A stretch of 56,193 bases of DNA from Beijerinckiaceae bacterium (GTDB taxonomy: Bacteria; Pseudomonadota; Alphaproteobacteria; Rhizobiales; Beijerinckiaceae). Of the stretch, positions 17,830 to 25,942 are shown piece after piece. Location of the stretch: the NCBI GenBank assembly GCA_947475995.1, contig CANJNI010000030.1:1-56193 (forward strand). Reading direction: 5' to 3'. Each line of letters opens with the position of its first letter. Positions within the stretch are counted from its first letter, which is position 1. A program made the translations under genes and the position numbers. Under the pieces are notes generated by a model. It was not told the origin of the DNA, did no database searches, and saw nothing but the letters and a program-made list of their open reading frames with translations.

Positions 17830-19455
17830 TTACCGAGCGAGCCGGATCGGGGAAGCGACGCTATCCAGCACCGTCTTGGCGATTGTCTCATAGGCCGCAA
17901 TCAGCTCCGATCCTGTTTGCGCCGAAATCGCCTTGGACGCATCCGACGCGCAGTTGTTGAAGAGATCCACTGCTCGCGCGTTGCTTGAGTCCACCTGAAA
18001 GCCGATCGTATAAATGACGATCCCGGCGGCCTTCATGTTCGTGCATAAAGCAGCTGCCTGAACGTTCATGTCGCCATTGGCGGACTTGTAATAAACGTTA
18101 TAGTCGAAGTCGGACATCAGAACCGCCACCTTGTATGTGTCCTTGCTGTACGCGGCCGGAACGCTCCCCGACGGCCAGACGCCCGACCAGTTCGGCGAAA
18201 GAAGATACCACGCCCATGCTGTTCCAAGATGCCCGCCGGTGGTTCCGTTCGCCGAAAGGCGGTCGATCGCATCTGTCAGAACCGTCTTGTCGCTGGTCAG
18301 GGGAGCCACGAGGGATGTTGTCGGAATATTGAAGGTGCGATTGCGTTCGATGCGGGCAATTGTGGAATTCGGACTGAGCGCCGATGTGTGCATCGCCTGA
18401 TAGCTCGGGAAATATGTGCCCGAGCGTGGAGGGTCGTCGGTGAATGCAGAAGCGCCTGCCCGTTCGACTACGCTTGTCCAGCTGCCGCTCGGGGCTGCCC
18501 CGGACACTGCCTGAAAGTATGATCCGACATTCACCGCCGCCGAGAACGGCGCGAGCGCCACTCTGGCTGTATGTCTGGATGCACTGTTCGTGATTGTCTT
18601 GTCGATCAATCCGCGCGCCGCCGATTGCATGGCTTGAAGCTTGGTCAGCCCTGTCGTTCCCGAACCAGACGACATGGAACTCGTAACATCGAGCATCAGC
18701 GCGACTTCCAGGTCCTTGCCGAGTCCCTGTTCCTGAGCCATGACGACTGCCGTGGCCGAAATCGCCATCTGGGTCGAACCCGGCGACGCCAGTGCGATGA
18801 AGGGAGTCGATACAGCGCCGGACGCCTTCACCGTAACGCCGCCAGCTTGATCGACCGCAATCTCCGAAATCTGTCCGCCTGATTGCCTCGGCGTCATGGT
18901 GGCGAAAACGGATCTGGCGATTCCTTCTGCGGTTGCGGCGTCCTTGACGCTTTGAAAATTACGGGCCGCCGCCAGTGCAGCCGAATCCACCGCCTCCTGC
19001 AATTGTGTCCGCGCGAGGTAAGCATTTCCGACATCGATGGACAGGCCGACAGCGGCCGTGATCGGTATGATCGCGAGACCAAAGACGACCGTAGCCGCAG
19101 CGCGGTTGGGTCCGGAGACTTTCGCCAACAGCACCGGCTCATTGGCCTCCATGGCGGACAGTGCGACACGCTTGGCGTTTCCATCGAACAGATCGTTGAT
19201 GCGCGCAAAGGAACCCGAGGGTGTCTGCTGCTGCGGCCAGGGAATTTCCTTGAGGCTAGCGGCAGTGATTTCAGCCCCATAACGCAGCGGTGTGGCGGCG
19301 ACCACCAACGTGCCGAATTCAGGCATACGCGGCGAGGGCGCGATCGTTCGAAGACGATCGTCCATCTGGCGGTCAAGCCAGATCCGTCCGGCTTGCACGG
19401 CCGATACGCCAAGAATGATGGCGGCCGGCAACATGATCGAAATTCTGAGACGCAT
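17830..19455 (-). CDS. Chimeric CpaB (N-terminus) - TadG-like VWA pilus protein
   Basis: 541 residues in one uninterrupted frame. Residues 1-115 match the start of CpaB/RcpC: a membrane segment (about 5-24) followed by the SAF-type domain (PLRYGAEITAASLKEIPWP and EPVLLAKVSGP). From about residue 118 the protein continues as TadG: the TadE/G hydrophobic N-terminus (VVFGLAIIPITAAVGLSID, then YLARTQLQEAVDSAALAAARN) and a von Willebrand A domain with the metal-site variant DVTSSMS (256-262). CpaB and TadG are normally separate Flp/Tad pilus proteins. The junction near 19090-19122 looks like an in-frame deletion or fusion. No other tad or cpa gene is in the window. The gene converges on the oxidase pseudogene. 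Confidence 0.75.
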   Translation of the reverse strand: MRLRISIMLPAAIILGVSAVQAGRIWLDRQMDDRLRTIAPSPRMPEFGTLVVAATPLRYGAEITAASLKEIPWPQQQTPSGSFARINDLFDGNAKRVALSAMEANEPVLLAKVSGPNRAAATVVFGLAIIPITAAVGLSIDVGNAYLARTQLQEAVDSAALAAARNFQSVKDAATAEGIARSVFATMTPRQSGGQISEIAVDQAGGVTVKASGAVSTPFIALASPGSTQMAISATAVVMAQEQGLGKDLEVALMLDVTSSMSSGSGTTGLTKLQAMQSAARGLIDKTITNSASRHTARVALAPFSAAVNVGSYFQAVSGAAPSGSWTSVVERAGASAFTDDPPRSGTYFPSYQAMHTSALSPNSTIARIERNRTFNIPTTSLVAPLTSDKTVLTDAIDRLSANGTTGGHLGTAWAWYLLSPNWSGVWPSGSVPAAYSKDTYKVAVLMSDFDYNVYYKSANGDMNVQAAALCTNMKAAGIVIYTIGFQVDSSNARAVDLFNNCASDASKAISAQTGSELIAAYETIAKTVLDSVASPIRLAR

Positions 19456-19572
19456 GGTGGTCCGCGAACAGCGCTCCCTGACAACCGGTGCGCGGACACT
19501 ACCAGCATTGCACCGAGATCAACGGCTTACGCGGATTAATGATTTATCGTGTCTGAATGTTTCGCTTCAGGC

Positions 19573-19588
19573 GTAAACGGAGTTTAAC
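19573..19588. promoter_or_regulatory. Degenerate CtrA-like box
   Basis: GTAA-N7-TTAAC differs from the CtrA consensus TTAA-N7-TTAA(C) at one base. It lies between the divergent chimera and SNase-like genes. This is weaker than the exact match at 39502, and chance occurrence is possible. Confidence 0.25.
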
Positions 19589-19700
19589 GTGACTACATTG
19601 TCTCAACTTTTATTCGAATGTCGTTGCAGTGATTTGCAGGTTGTTGCGAATTTGTAAGGCGTTTTGTCGCTCACGATCTTGCTGGGCATGGGATGCAAGC

Positions 19701-20363
19701 ATGAGCATGAAGCCAATGATGCTTCTTCCGATCGCATCATCGCGAACGCGCACAGTGCAATCATTGTCACTCGCCCTTTGGGCGATACCGGTGCTTGCAT
19801 CGTCCTTCTATCTGGCAGTCCGGCCACTGGGGGCGGGCGCGAAAGGCCATAGCTCGACTATGGAACAGTTCGGGAAGGGCACGCGGACCAACGCGATCCA
19901 TGATTCGAGCTTCATGCCGCCCATGTCGGGCTTGATTGAAGGCAGCGAAATGATTTTGCAGACGCGCTTTGCTTTCAAGGCTGAGAAGAGTCAGGCGCGT
20001 GTGCCAGAACCTGCAATTCCACGCAGACGGGTTCAATCTCCGGTTTCAGACGGTCGCACCGTGAACTTCACAGAGGTGAAAATCGTCGGCCCGAATCGCA
20101 TCGAAGCGGACGGGATGACAATTACTCTTGCGGATATCGTTCCGCCCGCCGATGGCGCCATGTGCAAGAGACTTGATGGTGTCGTCGAAAGTTGCGCGGA
20201 GCGCGCAGCGAACAGACTCGCCGTCTTGGCGCAGGACAGGCAGGTGAGATGCAAAGTGTGGACATCATCGGATGACCGGTGGATGGGACGTTGCAGCGCA
20301 AACCGACTCGACCTCGCCAAGGATCTCATCCGAACCGGGCTGGGAAGCGCATCGAAAATATAA
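19701..20363 (+). CDS. Exported SNase-like (thermonuclease-fold) protein, catalytic motifs not evident
   Basis: 220 residues from the ATG at 19701; the frame is open to 19629, but the extra residues are Cys/Arg-rich and unlikely. The hydrophobic stretch SLSLALWAIPVLASSFYLAV is a signal or anchor, followed by a low-complexity linker. The C-terminal third resembles the staphylococcal-nuclease fold: EVKIVGPNRIEADGMTITLA, DIVPP in place of GIDAPE, then CAERAANRLAVLAQDRQVRC and a DLAKDLIRTGLG end. The DGDT segment and the catalytic Arg/Glu of active nucleases are not evident, so it may be a structural SNase-like domain. The start codon is uncertain. Confidence 0.6.
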   Translation: MSMKPMMLLPIASSRTRTVQSLSLALWAIPVLASSFYLAVRPLGAGAKGHSSTMEQFGKGTRTNAIHDSSFMPPMSGLIEGSEMILQTRFAFKAEKSQARVPEPAIPRRRVQSPVSDGRTVNFTEVKIVGPNRIEADGMTITLADIVPPADGAMCKRLDGVVESCAERAANRLAVLAQDRQVRCKVWTSSDDRWMGRCSANRLDLAKDLIRTGLGSASKI

Positions 20364-20481
20364 TTGGTTTGAACAGCGCTTGCATGACGCCGACCTATCG
20401 CGGCAACGAAAGGCGATGTCTATGCGAACAGGATCCAGCCCCCTCGGAGGTTGGCTGGAAGCGTCGGGGCGAGCCCCGGGG

Positions 20482-20592
20482 CTCGGCCTGCCGATCATTT
20501 CCATCAACACAGCAACCTATTGGCAGGCGCTGCGGGTGCTAGGAATTAAAGACAAGCTGCCGGGCTTTGGTCCCCTGCTTGCTCGGTTCTAG
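20482..20592 (+). pseudogene. 3' remnant of a second Asp/Glu racemase-like gene
   Basis: 37 codons encode LGLPIISINTATYWQALRVL and continue GIKDKLPGFGPLLARF-stop, aligned end to end with the C-terminus of the protein at 3738-4484. At DNA level, from 4373 and 20481 onward about 54 bases match with only two differences, after which similarity falls but the frame and stop position remain equivalent. No upstream part of the gene exists here. Just ahead lies a short GC-rich palindromic stretch (cgagccccggggctcg). It looks like the residue of a recombination or deletion event at the right edge of the relic zone. Confidence 0.75.
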
Positions 20593-20659
20593 GATGCCAC
20601 CGGCCGGTGGCCTTGAGCGAGCCCCGCTCAGGCTCTCAACCCCGTTTCAGGGATTTACA

Positions 20660-20688
20660 TTGACGCGCCGGTCGCGATCGCGTATTGA
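20660..20688 (+). promoter_or_regulatory. Candidate promoter of the DEAD-box helicase gene
   Basis: TTGACG, a 17-base spacer and TATTGA resemble a housekeeping promoter with a good -35 and a weak -10. Transcription from here would leave a 5' leader of about 165 bases before the GTG at 20863. Long leaders are common for cold-inducible RNA helicase genes, but no leader element is identified. Confidence 0.35.
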
Positions 20689-20862
20689 GCCGGTGTTGCA
20701 TCGCAACATGAAGCGCTCCGGTCGCGTAGCCAGACGTCCAGTCTGCCAGCCGTTGAGCGTTCCCTACTCCTGACGACGGCCCGATACGCGGGGCATGTCC
20801 CCCCGGTCCCCTGAATCCGACGCCGCTATTGGCGCGCGGCCGATTCGCATCGAAAGACACAC

Positions 20863-22278
20863 GTGACTCATTTTTCCGATCTCGGCCTGCCCGAGGTTCT
20901 GCTGCGCGCTCTCAAGCATGAGGGCTATGACACTCCCACCCCGATCCAGGCCAAGTCGATTCCCTCGCTGCTTCAGGGCCGCGATCTGCTCGGCATCGCC
21001 CAGACCGGCACCGGCAAGACCGCTGCTTTCGCCCTGCCGATCATCACCCGGCTTGTGAAGGACCGTTTCGCCATTCAGCCGCGCCATGTGCGGGCGCTGG
21101 TGCTTGCGCCGACGCGCGAACTCGCCACACAGATCGCCGATTCCTTCCGGGCCTACGGGCGCTTTGCGAAAATTTCCGTAGCGGTCGTCATCGGCGGCGT
21201 CAGCATGGGCCCGCAGATCGCCGCCATGGCGGGCGGTCTCGATGTGCTGGTCGCCACGCCCGGCCGTCTGCTCGATCATCTGCAGCAGGGCAAGGTTTCG
21301 CTCGCCTCCACCGAAGTGGTCGTACTGGACGAAGCTGACCACATGCTCGATCTCGGCTTCATCGTCCCGATCCGCAAGATCATCACGAAACTGCCGAAAG
21401 AGCGGCAGAACCTGTTCTTCTCGGCGACCATGCCGAAGGAAATCGCCGGCCTCGCGGGCGACATGCTGCGCGATCCCGTGCAGGTGCAGGTGACGCCCGT
21501 CGCCACCACGGCCGAGCGTATCGCCCAGCAGGTGATCTTCTGCGACACAGGCGCCAAGCGCGACTTGCTTGTGGAGATTTTCAAGGACGCCAACTTCAAG
21601 CGTTCGCTTGTCTTCACGCGCACCAAGCGCGGCGCCGACAAGGTCGCCAAGCATCTCGCAGTCAACGGCATCACGGCCGACGCCATTCATGGCAACAAGA
21701 GCCAGGGTCAGCGCCAGCGCGCGCTCGACGGGTTCAAGTCCGGCCGCACGCGCGTTCTTGTGGCGACCGACATTGCGGCGCGCGGTATCGACATCGACGG
21801 CGTGACCCATGTGGTGAATTTCGAGCTCCCGGATGTGCCGGAAGCCTATGTGCACCGCATTGGCCGCACGGCGCGCGCCGGAGCGGAAGGCGCAGCCATC
21901 GCGTTTTGCGACAATGAAGAGCGCGGCCTGCTGCGCCAGATCGAGAAGACCACGCGCCAGACGATCCCGTCGGTCGATCGTCGCATGTCTCGTCCCGAGG
22001 CTTCGATCAGCGCGCAGCCCGAAGCGAACGCCAAGACGCCTTACAACGATCCGCGCGCCCGCAATCAGCGCGGCCAGCAGAAGCGCGGCGACCAGCGCGC
22101 GGGCGCAGGCGCCCATAAGGGCGGTCCGCGCAAGCCGGGTCAGTCGCAGCAAAAGCGGCCTGCGGGATCGCAGCCGGCTCGCGCTGCGGCGCCGCAGGCG
22201 GCCCGAACGGGCGCGCCCCAGCAGGCCAGGCAGGGACGGCCGCAGCAACGGTCCGCTCCGCGTCCGCAGCAGGGCTGA
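20863..22278 (+). CDS. rhlE: DEAD-box ATP-dependent RNA helicase, RhlE type
   Basis: 471 residues from a GTG. All core motifs are present: the Q motif (TPTPIQAKSI), Walker A AQTGTGKT, PTRELA, GG, TPGR, DEAD in VVLDEADHMLDLG, SAT, the VFTRTKRGAD region, ATDIAARGID and HRIGRTARAG. The last 95 residues are a disordered tail rich in Gln, Arg, Ala and Pro, typical of alphaproteobacterial RhlE proteins that bind RNA through basic tails. It functions in RNA remodelling (rRNA maturation, decay and cold growth). It is the first clearly core gene to the right of the relic zone. Confidence 0.92.
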   Translation: MTHFSDLGLPEVLLRALKHEGYDTPTPIQAKSIPSLLQGRDLLGIAQTGTGKTAAFALPIITRLVKDRFAIQPRHVRALVLAPTRELATQIADSFRAYGRFAKISVAVVIGGVSMGPQIAAMAGGLDVLVATPGRLLDHLQQGKVSLASTEVVVLDEADHMLDLGFIVPIRKIITKLPKERQNLFFSATMPKEIAGLAGDMLRDPVQVQVTPVATTAERIAQQVIFCDTGAKRDLLVEIFKDANFKRSLVFTRTKRGADKVAKHLAVNGITADAIHGNKSQGQRQRALDGFKSGRTRVLVATDIAARGIDIDGVTHVVNFELPDVPEAYVHRIGRTARAGAEGAAIAFCDNEERGLLRQIEKTTRQTIPSVDRRMSRPEASISAQPEANAKTPYNDPRARNQRGQQKRGDQRAGAGAHKGGPRKPGQSQQKRPAGSQPARAAAPQAARTGAPQQARQGRPQQRSAPRPQQG

Positions 22279-22396
22279 GCACGTCCGGATCGCTTTTGCG
22301 TGATGCGCGCGTCATGCGTCATCACGCAGGCTTCACTGGAGCCTGACCATTCTGGCTGTTACAAGTCCGGATGGTCCGTTTCCGGGTGAACCCATC

Positions 22397-22819
22397 ATGC
22401 TGAAATATTTGTTAGGAGCCGCCCTTCTGGGCGCGATGCTGCCCGCGCCCGCGAACGCCCAATCGGCGCGCGTGCAGGTGAAGGGCGAACTCGTCGATAC
22501 GTGGTGTTCGGTCACCGGCATCATGTTCGCGGCCGGGACCGCGCATCATCTTTGCGCCGTCTGGTGTGCGGTCGGCGGCATTCCGGTCAGCATCAAGGAC
22601 GCCGACGGCAATTACTACATGATCCTGCGCATCGCCGAGGATGATGAGAGCGCGTCCAATCCACGCTTCGTGAAGATCATGAGCCACGAGGTCACCGTCG
22701 ACGGCGAGCTGATCGAGCGCGACGGAACCAAATATCTCTTCGTCACGCAGGTCCGCGACGATCAGGGCGTCGTCAATCTCACTCACGAGGACAACGGCAT
22801 CCAGCCGTTCGGGAACTGA
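22397..22819 (+). CDS. Exported small protein with Cys/His motif, possible copper-linked OB-fold protein
   Basis: 140 residues. The signal peptide LKYLLGAALLGAMLPAPANA ends in an Ala-x-Ala site. The mature part contains GELVDTWCS, then HHLCAVWCAVGGIPV. An HxxCAxxC-x3-GxP pattern like this occurs in small periplasmic beta proteins of uncertain role. The remaining sequence reads as alternating beta strands (EVTVDGELIERDGTKYLFV). It is followed 3 bases later by another exported Cys protein and then SCO1, so a function in copper handling or oxidase assembly is plausible. The family is not firmly recognised and the function is inferred from context. Confidence 0.65.
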   Translation: MLKYLLGAALLGAMLPAPANAQSARVQVKGELVDTWCSVTGIMFAAGTAHHLCAVWCAVGGIPVSIKDADGNYYMILRIAEDDESASNPRFVKIMSHEVTVDGELIERDGTKYLFVTQVRDDQGVVNLTHEDNGIQPFGN

Positions 22820-22822
22820 CCC

Positions 22823-23299
22823 ATGCGCAAGATCGTCCTCTCCGCACTCTTTGCTTTTGCGATCACCCCTTCTGCCCAGGCAGCAGAAGCATGGGGCATC
22901 GAGCATGAGAAGCTGGTCGAGTTTTCCGCCCGCGTGGTTGATGTCGCATGCACACTGAAGAACGATTGCCCGCCCGATTGCGGCGGCGGCAAACGTTTGC
23001 TCGGCCTTGTGACCGACGACGGCAAATTGCGCGCCGCCGCCAAGGCCTCGACGGATTTTGCCGGCGCCGTGCGGGATCTTCTGCCGTTCTGCGGCAAGAC
23101 CATTCAGGTCGATGGATTGCTCATCGAGAATCCCGCCATCACCTTCGTGATGGTGCAGCGCCTGCGCGAGAACTCCACGCAGGAATGGCGCAAGGCCGAG
23201 GCTTTCCAGCGCGACTGGGAAGCCCTGAACGGCAAGTCCGACGAATGGTATCGCAAGGACCCGCTGGCCAATCGCGTCATCGCCGAAGATGGCGTGTAA
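22823..23299 (+). CDS. Exported small Cys-containing protein, partner of the preceding gene
   Basis: 158 residues with a clear signal peptide (MRKIVLSALFAFAITPSAQA, cleavage after AQA). The mature part has VVDVACTLKNDCPPDCGGGKR, with three closely spaced cysteines, then LLGLVTDDGKLRAA and GKTIQVDGLLIEN, a pattern similar to the OB-like layout of the upstream protein. The C-terminus is helical and charged. No named family is recognised. It lies 3 bases after the previous stop and 29 bases before SCO1, so the three are probably co-transcribed. A metal- or thiol-related envelope role is an inference. Confidence 0.65.
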   Translation: MRKIVLSALFAFAITPSAQAAEAWGIEHEKLVEFSARVVDVACTLKNDCPPDCGGGKRLLGLVTDDGKLRAAAKASTDFAGAVRDLLPFCGKTIQVDGLLIENPAITFVMVQRLRENSTQEWRKAEAFQRDWEALNGKSDEWYRKDPLANRVIAEDGV

Positions 23300-23328
23300 G
23301 GCATAAAGGGCCTTGAGCCGCCCAAGCA

Positions 23329-23904
23329 ATGATTGCGCGCCGCGCCTTCCTGGCGCTCGCCGCCGCCTCGATCGCCACGACAGCGCTTGCGCAGACCCGC
23401 GATCCGTTGGCAGACCGTTTCGGCGGGCCCTTCAGTCTGACCGCCCATGACGGGCGGCGCGTGACCGATCAGGATTTTCGCGGCCGCTTCATGCTCATCT
23501 ATTTCGGCTATACGCGCTGCCCGGATGTGTGCCCGGTCGATCTTTTCACGATGGGTGAAGCGCTGAAGCTGCTCGGGAAGTTGGCCGAAAAGGTGCAGCC
23601 GCTTTTCATCACGGTCGATCCCGAGCGCGACACGCCGGACATCATCGGCGACTACGCGCAAAGCTTTCATCCGCGCCTGCTGGCCCTCACCGGAAGCAAC
23701 GCGGAAGTTGAGGCCGCCGTGCGCGCCTACAAGGTGCACCGCGTCAAATATACGCCCGCAAATGACCCGGCGAATTACGGGGTCGATCATTCCTCGCTCA
23801 CCTACCTGATGGGGCCGGACGGCAAGTTCCGCACGCTGGCGCCGCACAACACCACACCCGAACGTATGGCGGAGATCCTTCGCCCCTATCTGGAGCGCGG
23901 CTGA
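23329..23904 (+). CDS. SCO1/SenC family copper chaperone
   Basis: 191 residues. The N-terminus MIARRAFLALAAASIATTALAQ works as a cleavable export signal. The thioredoxin-like domain carries CPDVCP (the CxxxC copper-binding pair) and the distal His in VDHSSLTYLM, so all three copper ligands are present, together with FITVDPERDTPDII typical of SCO proteins. The role is delivery of copper to, and redox maintenance of, the CuA site of cytochrome oxidase. A CuA-containing ba3 oxidase is encoded at 49522-51884. Upstream are two small exported Cys proteins that may assist. Confidence 0.9.
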   Translation: MIARRAFLALAAASIATTALAQTRDPLADRFGGPFSLTAHDGRRVTDQDFRGRFMLIYFGYTRCPDVCPVDLFTMGEALKLLGKLAEKVQPLFITVDPERDTPDIIGDYAQSFHPRLLALTGSNAEVEAAVRAYKVHRVKYTPANDPANYGVDHSSLTYLMGPDGKFRTLAPHNTTPERMAEILRPYLERG

Positions 23905-23944
23905 AACAATCGCGCGCCGCAACGGGCCGTGCTACAAGCCCGGA

Positions 23945-25051
23945 ATGAACCAGCACGCCAAACGCCGCGCCCAGCAGGGCATCCAGGGACTGGACACAGC
24001 GCCGGACGCTGCTCCTGCGCCGCCGGTCGTCAAGCCGCCGGTGCGCGAGCCGGTCGCGCCGGGGTTGCAGGAATTCGTCATTCCCGAAGGCCATACGCCC
24101 GAGCGGCTCGACAAGTTCCTGTCGAACGCGGCAGGATTGTCGCGCGCGCGCATCAAGGCTCTGCTCGACGACGGACAGGTGGCGCTCGACGGCAAACGCA
24201 CGGATGATGCGAGCTCCAAGGTGCGCGCGGGTCAGAAGATCAGCATCGAAGTGCCTCAGCCCGCGGCTGCGGAGCCGCTTGGAGAGAACATTCCGCTCAG
24301 CATCGCTTATGAGGATGAGCATCTCGTCGTGGTCGACAAGCCTGCGGGCCTCGTGGTGCATCCCTCGGCCGGTCACGAGACCGGGACGCTGGTGAATGCG
24401 CTGATCGCTCATTGCGGCGCTTCGCTGTCGGGCATCGGCGGGGTCCTGCGGCCCGGCATCGTGCATCGCATCGACAAGGATACGTCGGGGCTTCTGGTGG
24501 TGGCGAAAAGCGATGCGGCGCATCAGGGATTATCGGCCTTGTTCGCCGATCACGGTCGCACCATGTCGTTGACGCGCGAGTATCTGGCTTTCGTGTGGGG
24601 CGCGCCGCGCCATCGCGGCACGATCCAGACGTTTCTCGGACGCCACCAGTACAATCGCGAACGTCAGATGGTGACGCAGGACGAGGAACGCGGTCGCCTT
24701 GCCATCACCCATTACGAACTCGAACTGCCATTCGGCAAGGAACGCGACGGCAAGCCGATGGCGTCGCTCGTTCGATGCGCCCTCGAAACCGGACGCACCC
24801 ACCAGATCCGTGTCCACATGGCCCATATCGGGCATCCGCTGATCGGCGACCAGACTTATGGCAGCGGCTTCAAGACCAAGATCGGCCTTTTGCCGCCCAA
24901 ACTGCAGGACTTCTTCCGCGCCTTTTCGCGTCAGGCGCTGCACGCCGCAACGCTGGGATTTCAGCATCCTGTGACGGGCGAGGAACTGATGTTCGAGAGC
25001 GAACTGCCGAAAGACCTCAAGAAACTCAAGGCCACGCTGGAGAAGCTGTAA
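23945..25051 (+). CDS. RluA/RluD-family 23S rRNA pseudouridine synthase
   Basis: 368 residues. A Pro/Ala-rich N-terminal extension (1-45) is followed by an S4 RNA-binding domain (RLDKFLSNAAGLSRARIKALL). The pseudouridine synthase domain follows with VVDKPAGLVVHPS, the catalytic motif HRIDKDTSGLLVVAK (Asp nucleophile) and ETGRTHQIRVHMAHIGHPLIGD. The domain order fits RluD/RluC, which modify 23S rRNA helix 69 or related sites. It converges with uppP, with only 15 bases between the stops. Confidence 0.9.
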   Translation: MNQHAKRRAQQGIQGLDTAPDAAPAPPVVKPPVREPVAPGLQEFVIPEGHTPERLDKFLSNAAGLSRARIKALLDDGQVALDGKRTDDASSKVRAGQKISIEVPQPAAAEPLGENIPLSIAYEDEHLVVVDKPAGLVVHPSAGHETGTLVNALIAHCGASLSGIGGVLRPGIVHRIDKDTSGLLVVAKSDAAHQGLSALFADHGRTMSLTREYLAFVWGAPRHRGTIQTFLGRHQYNRERQMVTQDEERGRLAITHYELELPFGKERDGKPMASLVRCALETGRTHQIRVHMAHIGHPLIGDQTYGSGFKTKIGLLPPKLQDFFRAFSRQALHAATLGFQHPVTGEELMFESELPKDLKKLKATLEKL

Positions 25052-25066
25052 GGCGGCGCGGTCCGG

Positions 25067-25867
25067 TCAGAAGCCCAGCAAAAGCGCTACGGCTCCGACA
25101 GATCCCACCGCGATGCGCCACCACGCGAAGGGCGCGAAACCGCGCTTGCTGACAAATTCCAGCAGGAAGCGCACCACAGCCAGCGCCGTCACGAACGCCA
25201 CCGCGAAACCGACCGCGATCAGTCCGAAATCGGTGAAGTCGAGCACGCGCCAGTTCTTGAAAAGGTCGTAGGCGACCGCCGCCCCCATGGTGGGAAGCGC
25301 CAGAAAGAAGCTGAACTCGGCTGCGGACCGCTTGTCCGTGCCGAGCAGCAATCCGCCCGCGATGGTTGCGCCGGACCGCGAGACGCCCGGGATCATGGCA
25401 AGGCACTGGAACAGGCCGATGATGAAATAGACGCGCATGGGATAGAGATCGGCGTCGAGGAAGCGGGGCTTCTTGGGCATCCGGTCGAGCCACAGCAGCG
25501 CCACTCCGCCGACGATCAGCGCCACGCAGACGACCAACGGGGTGGCGAACAGAACCGTCTTGATGAATCCATAGGCCAGAAAGCCAATGACGGCGGCCGG
25601 CAGAAACGCCACCAGCAGGCCGATCAGGAAACGCCGCGCATGCGGGTCGTAGGGCCAGCGGATCGACAGCAGCCACAATTCACGGAAATAGATGCTCACG
25701 ATGGCCAGCAGCGCGCCGAGCTGGATGACGATCTCGAACGTCTTGCCGGAACTCTCGAAGCCTATGAAATGGCCCAGCAGCAGAAGGTGTCCGGTCGACG
25801 AGACGGGAATGAACTCGGTCAGTCCTTCCACCAGCCCTAGCACGACCGCAGACAACCAGTTCGTCAT
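25067..25867 (-). CDS. uppP: Undecaprenyl-diphosphatase UppP (BacA)
   Basis: 266 residues from the ATG at 25867 (GGAGG with 6-base spacing). Motif 1 is [19 protein letters not shown] with the catalytic Glu and Ser residues, and motif 2 is [11 protein letters not shown] with the essential Arg. There are about eight membrane segments. It dephosphorylates undecaprenyl pyrophosphate in the inner membrane to recycle the lipid carrier for peptidoglycan and surface polysaccharides, and overexpression gives bacitracin resistance in other species. It is transcribed toward the pseudouridine synthase gene. Confidence 0.94.
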   Translation of the reverse strand: MTNWLSAVVLGLVEGLTEFIPVSSTGHLLLLGHFIGFESSGKTFEIVIQLGALLAIVSIYFRELWLLSIRWPYDPHARRFLIGLLVAFLPAAVIGFLAYGFIKTVLFATPLVVCVALIVGGVALLWLDRMPKKPRFLDADLYPMRVYFIIGLFQCLAMIPGVSRSGATIAGGLLLGTDKRSAAEFSFFLALPTMGAAVAYDLFKNWRVLDFTDFGLIAVGFAVAFVTALAVVRFLLEFVSKRGFAPFAWWRIAVGSVGAVALLLGF

Positions 25868-25942
25868 CAAAACCTCCGAGGGCGAGCCCGCGGTCCGCAT
25901 AGCGTGATTCAGGGCGGCATGGCGAACAGATTTTGGCGGCAG

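Noticed and set aside
20764..22248. 494-codon minus-strand open frame
   Set aside because: Antisense to the DEAD-box helicase, whose motifs are complete; no domain is seen on the reverse.
22297..22328. Hairpin TGCGTGATG...CATCACGCA after the helicase gene
   Set aside because: The 9-bp stem is perfect but has a 14-base loop and no T-run, so it was not called as an intrinsic terminator.
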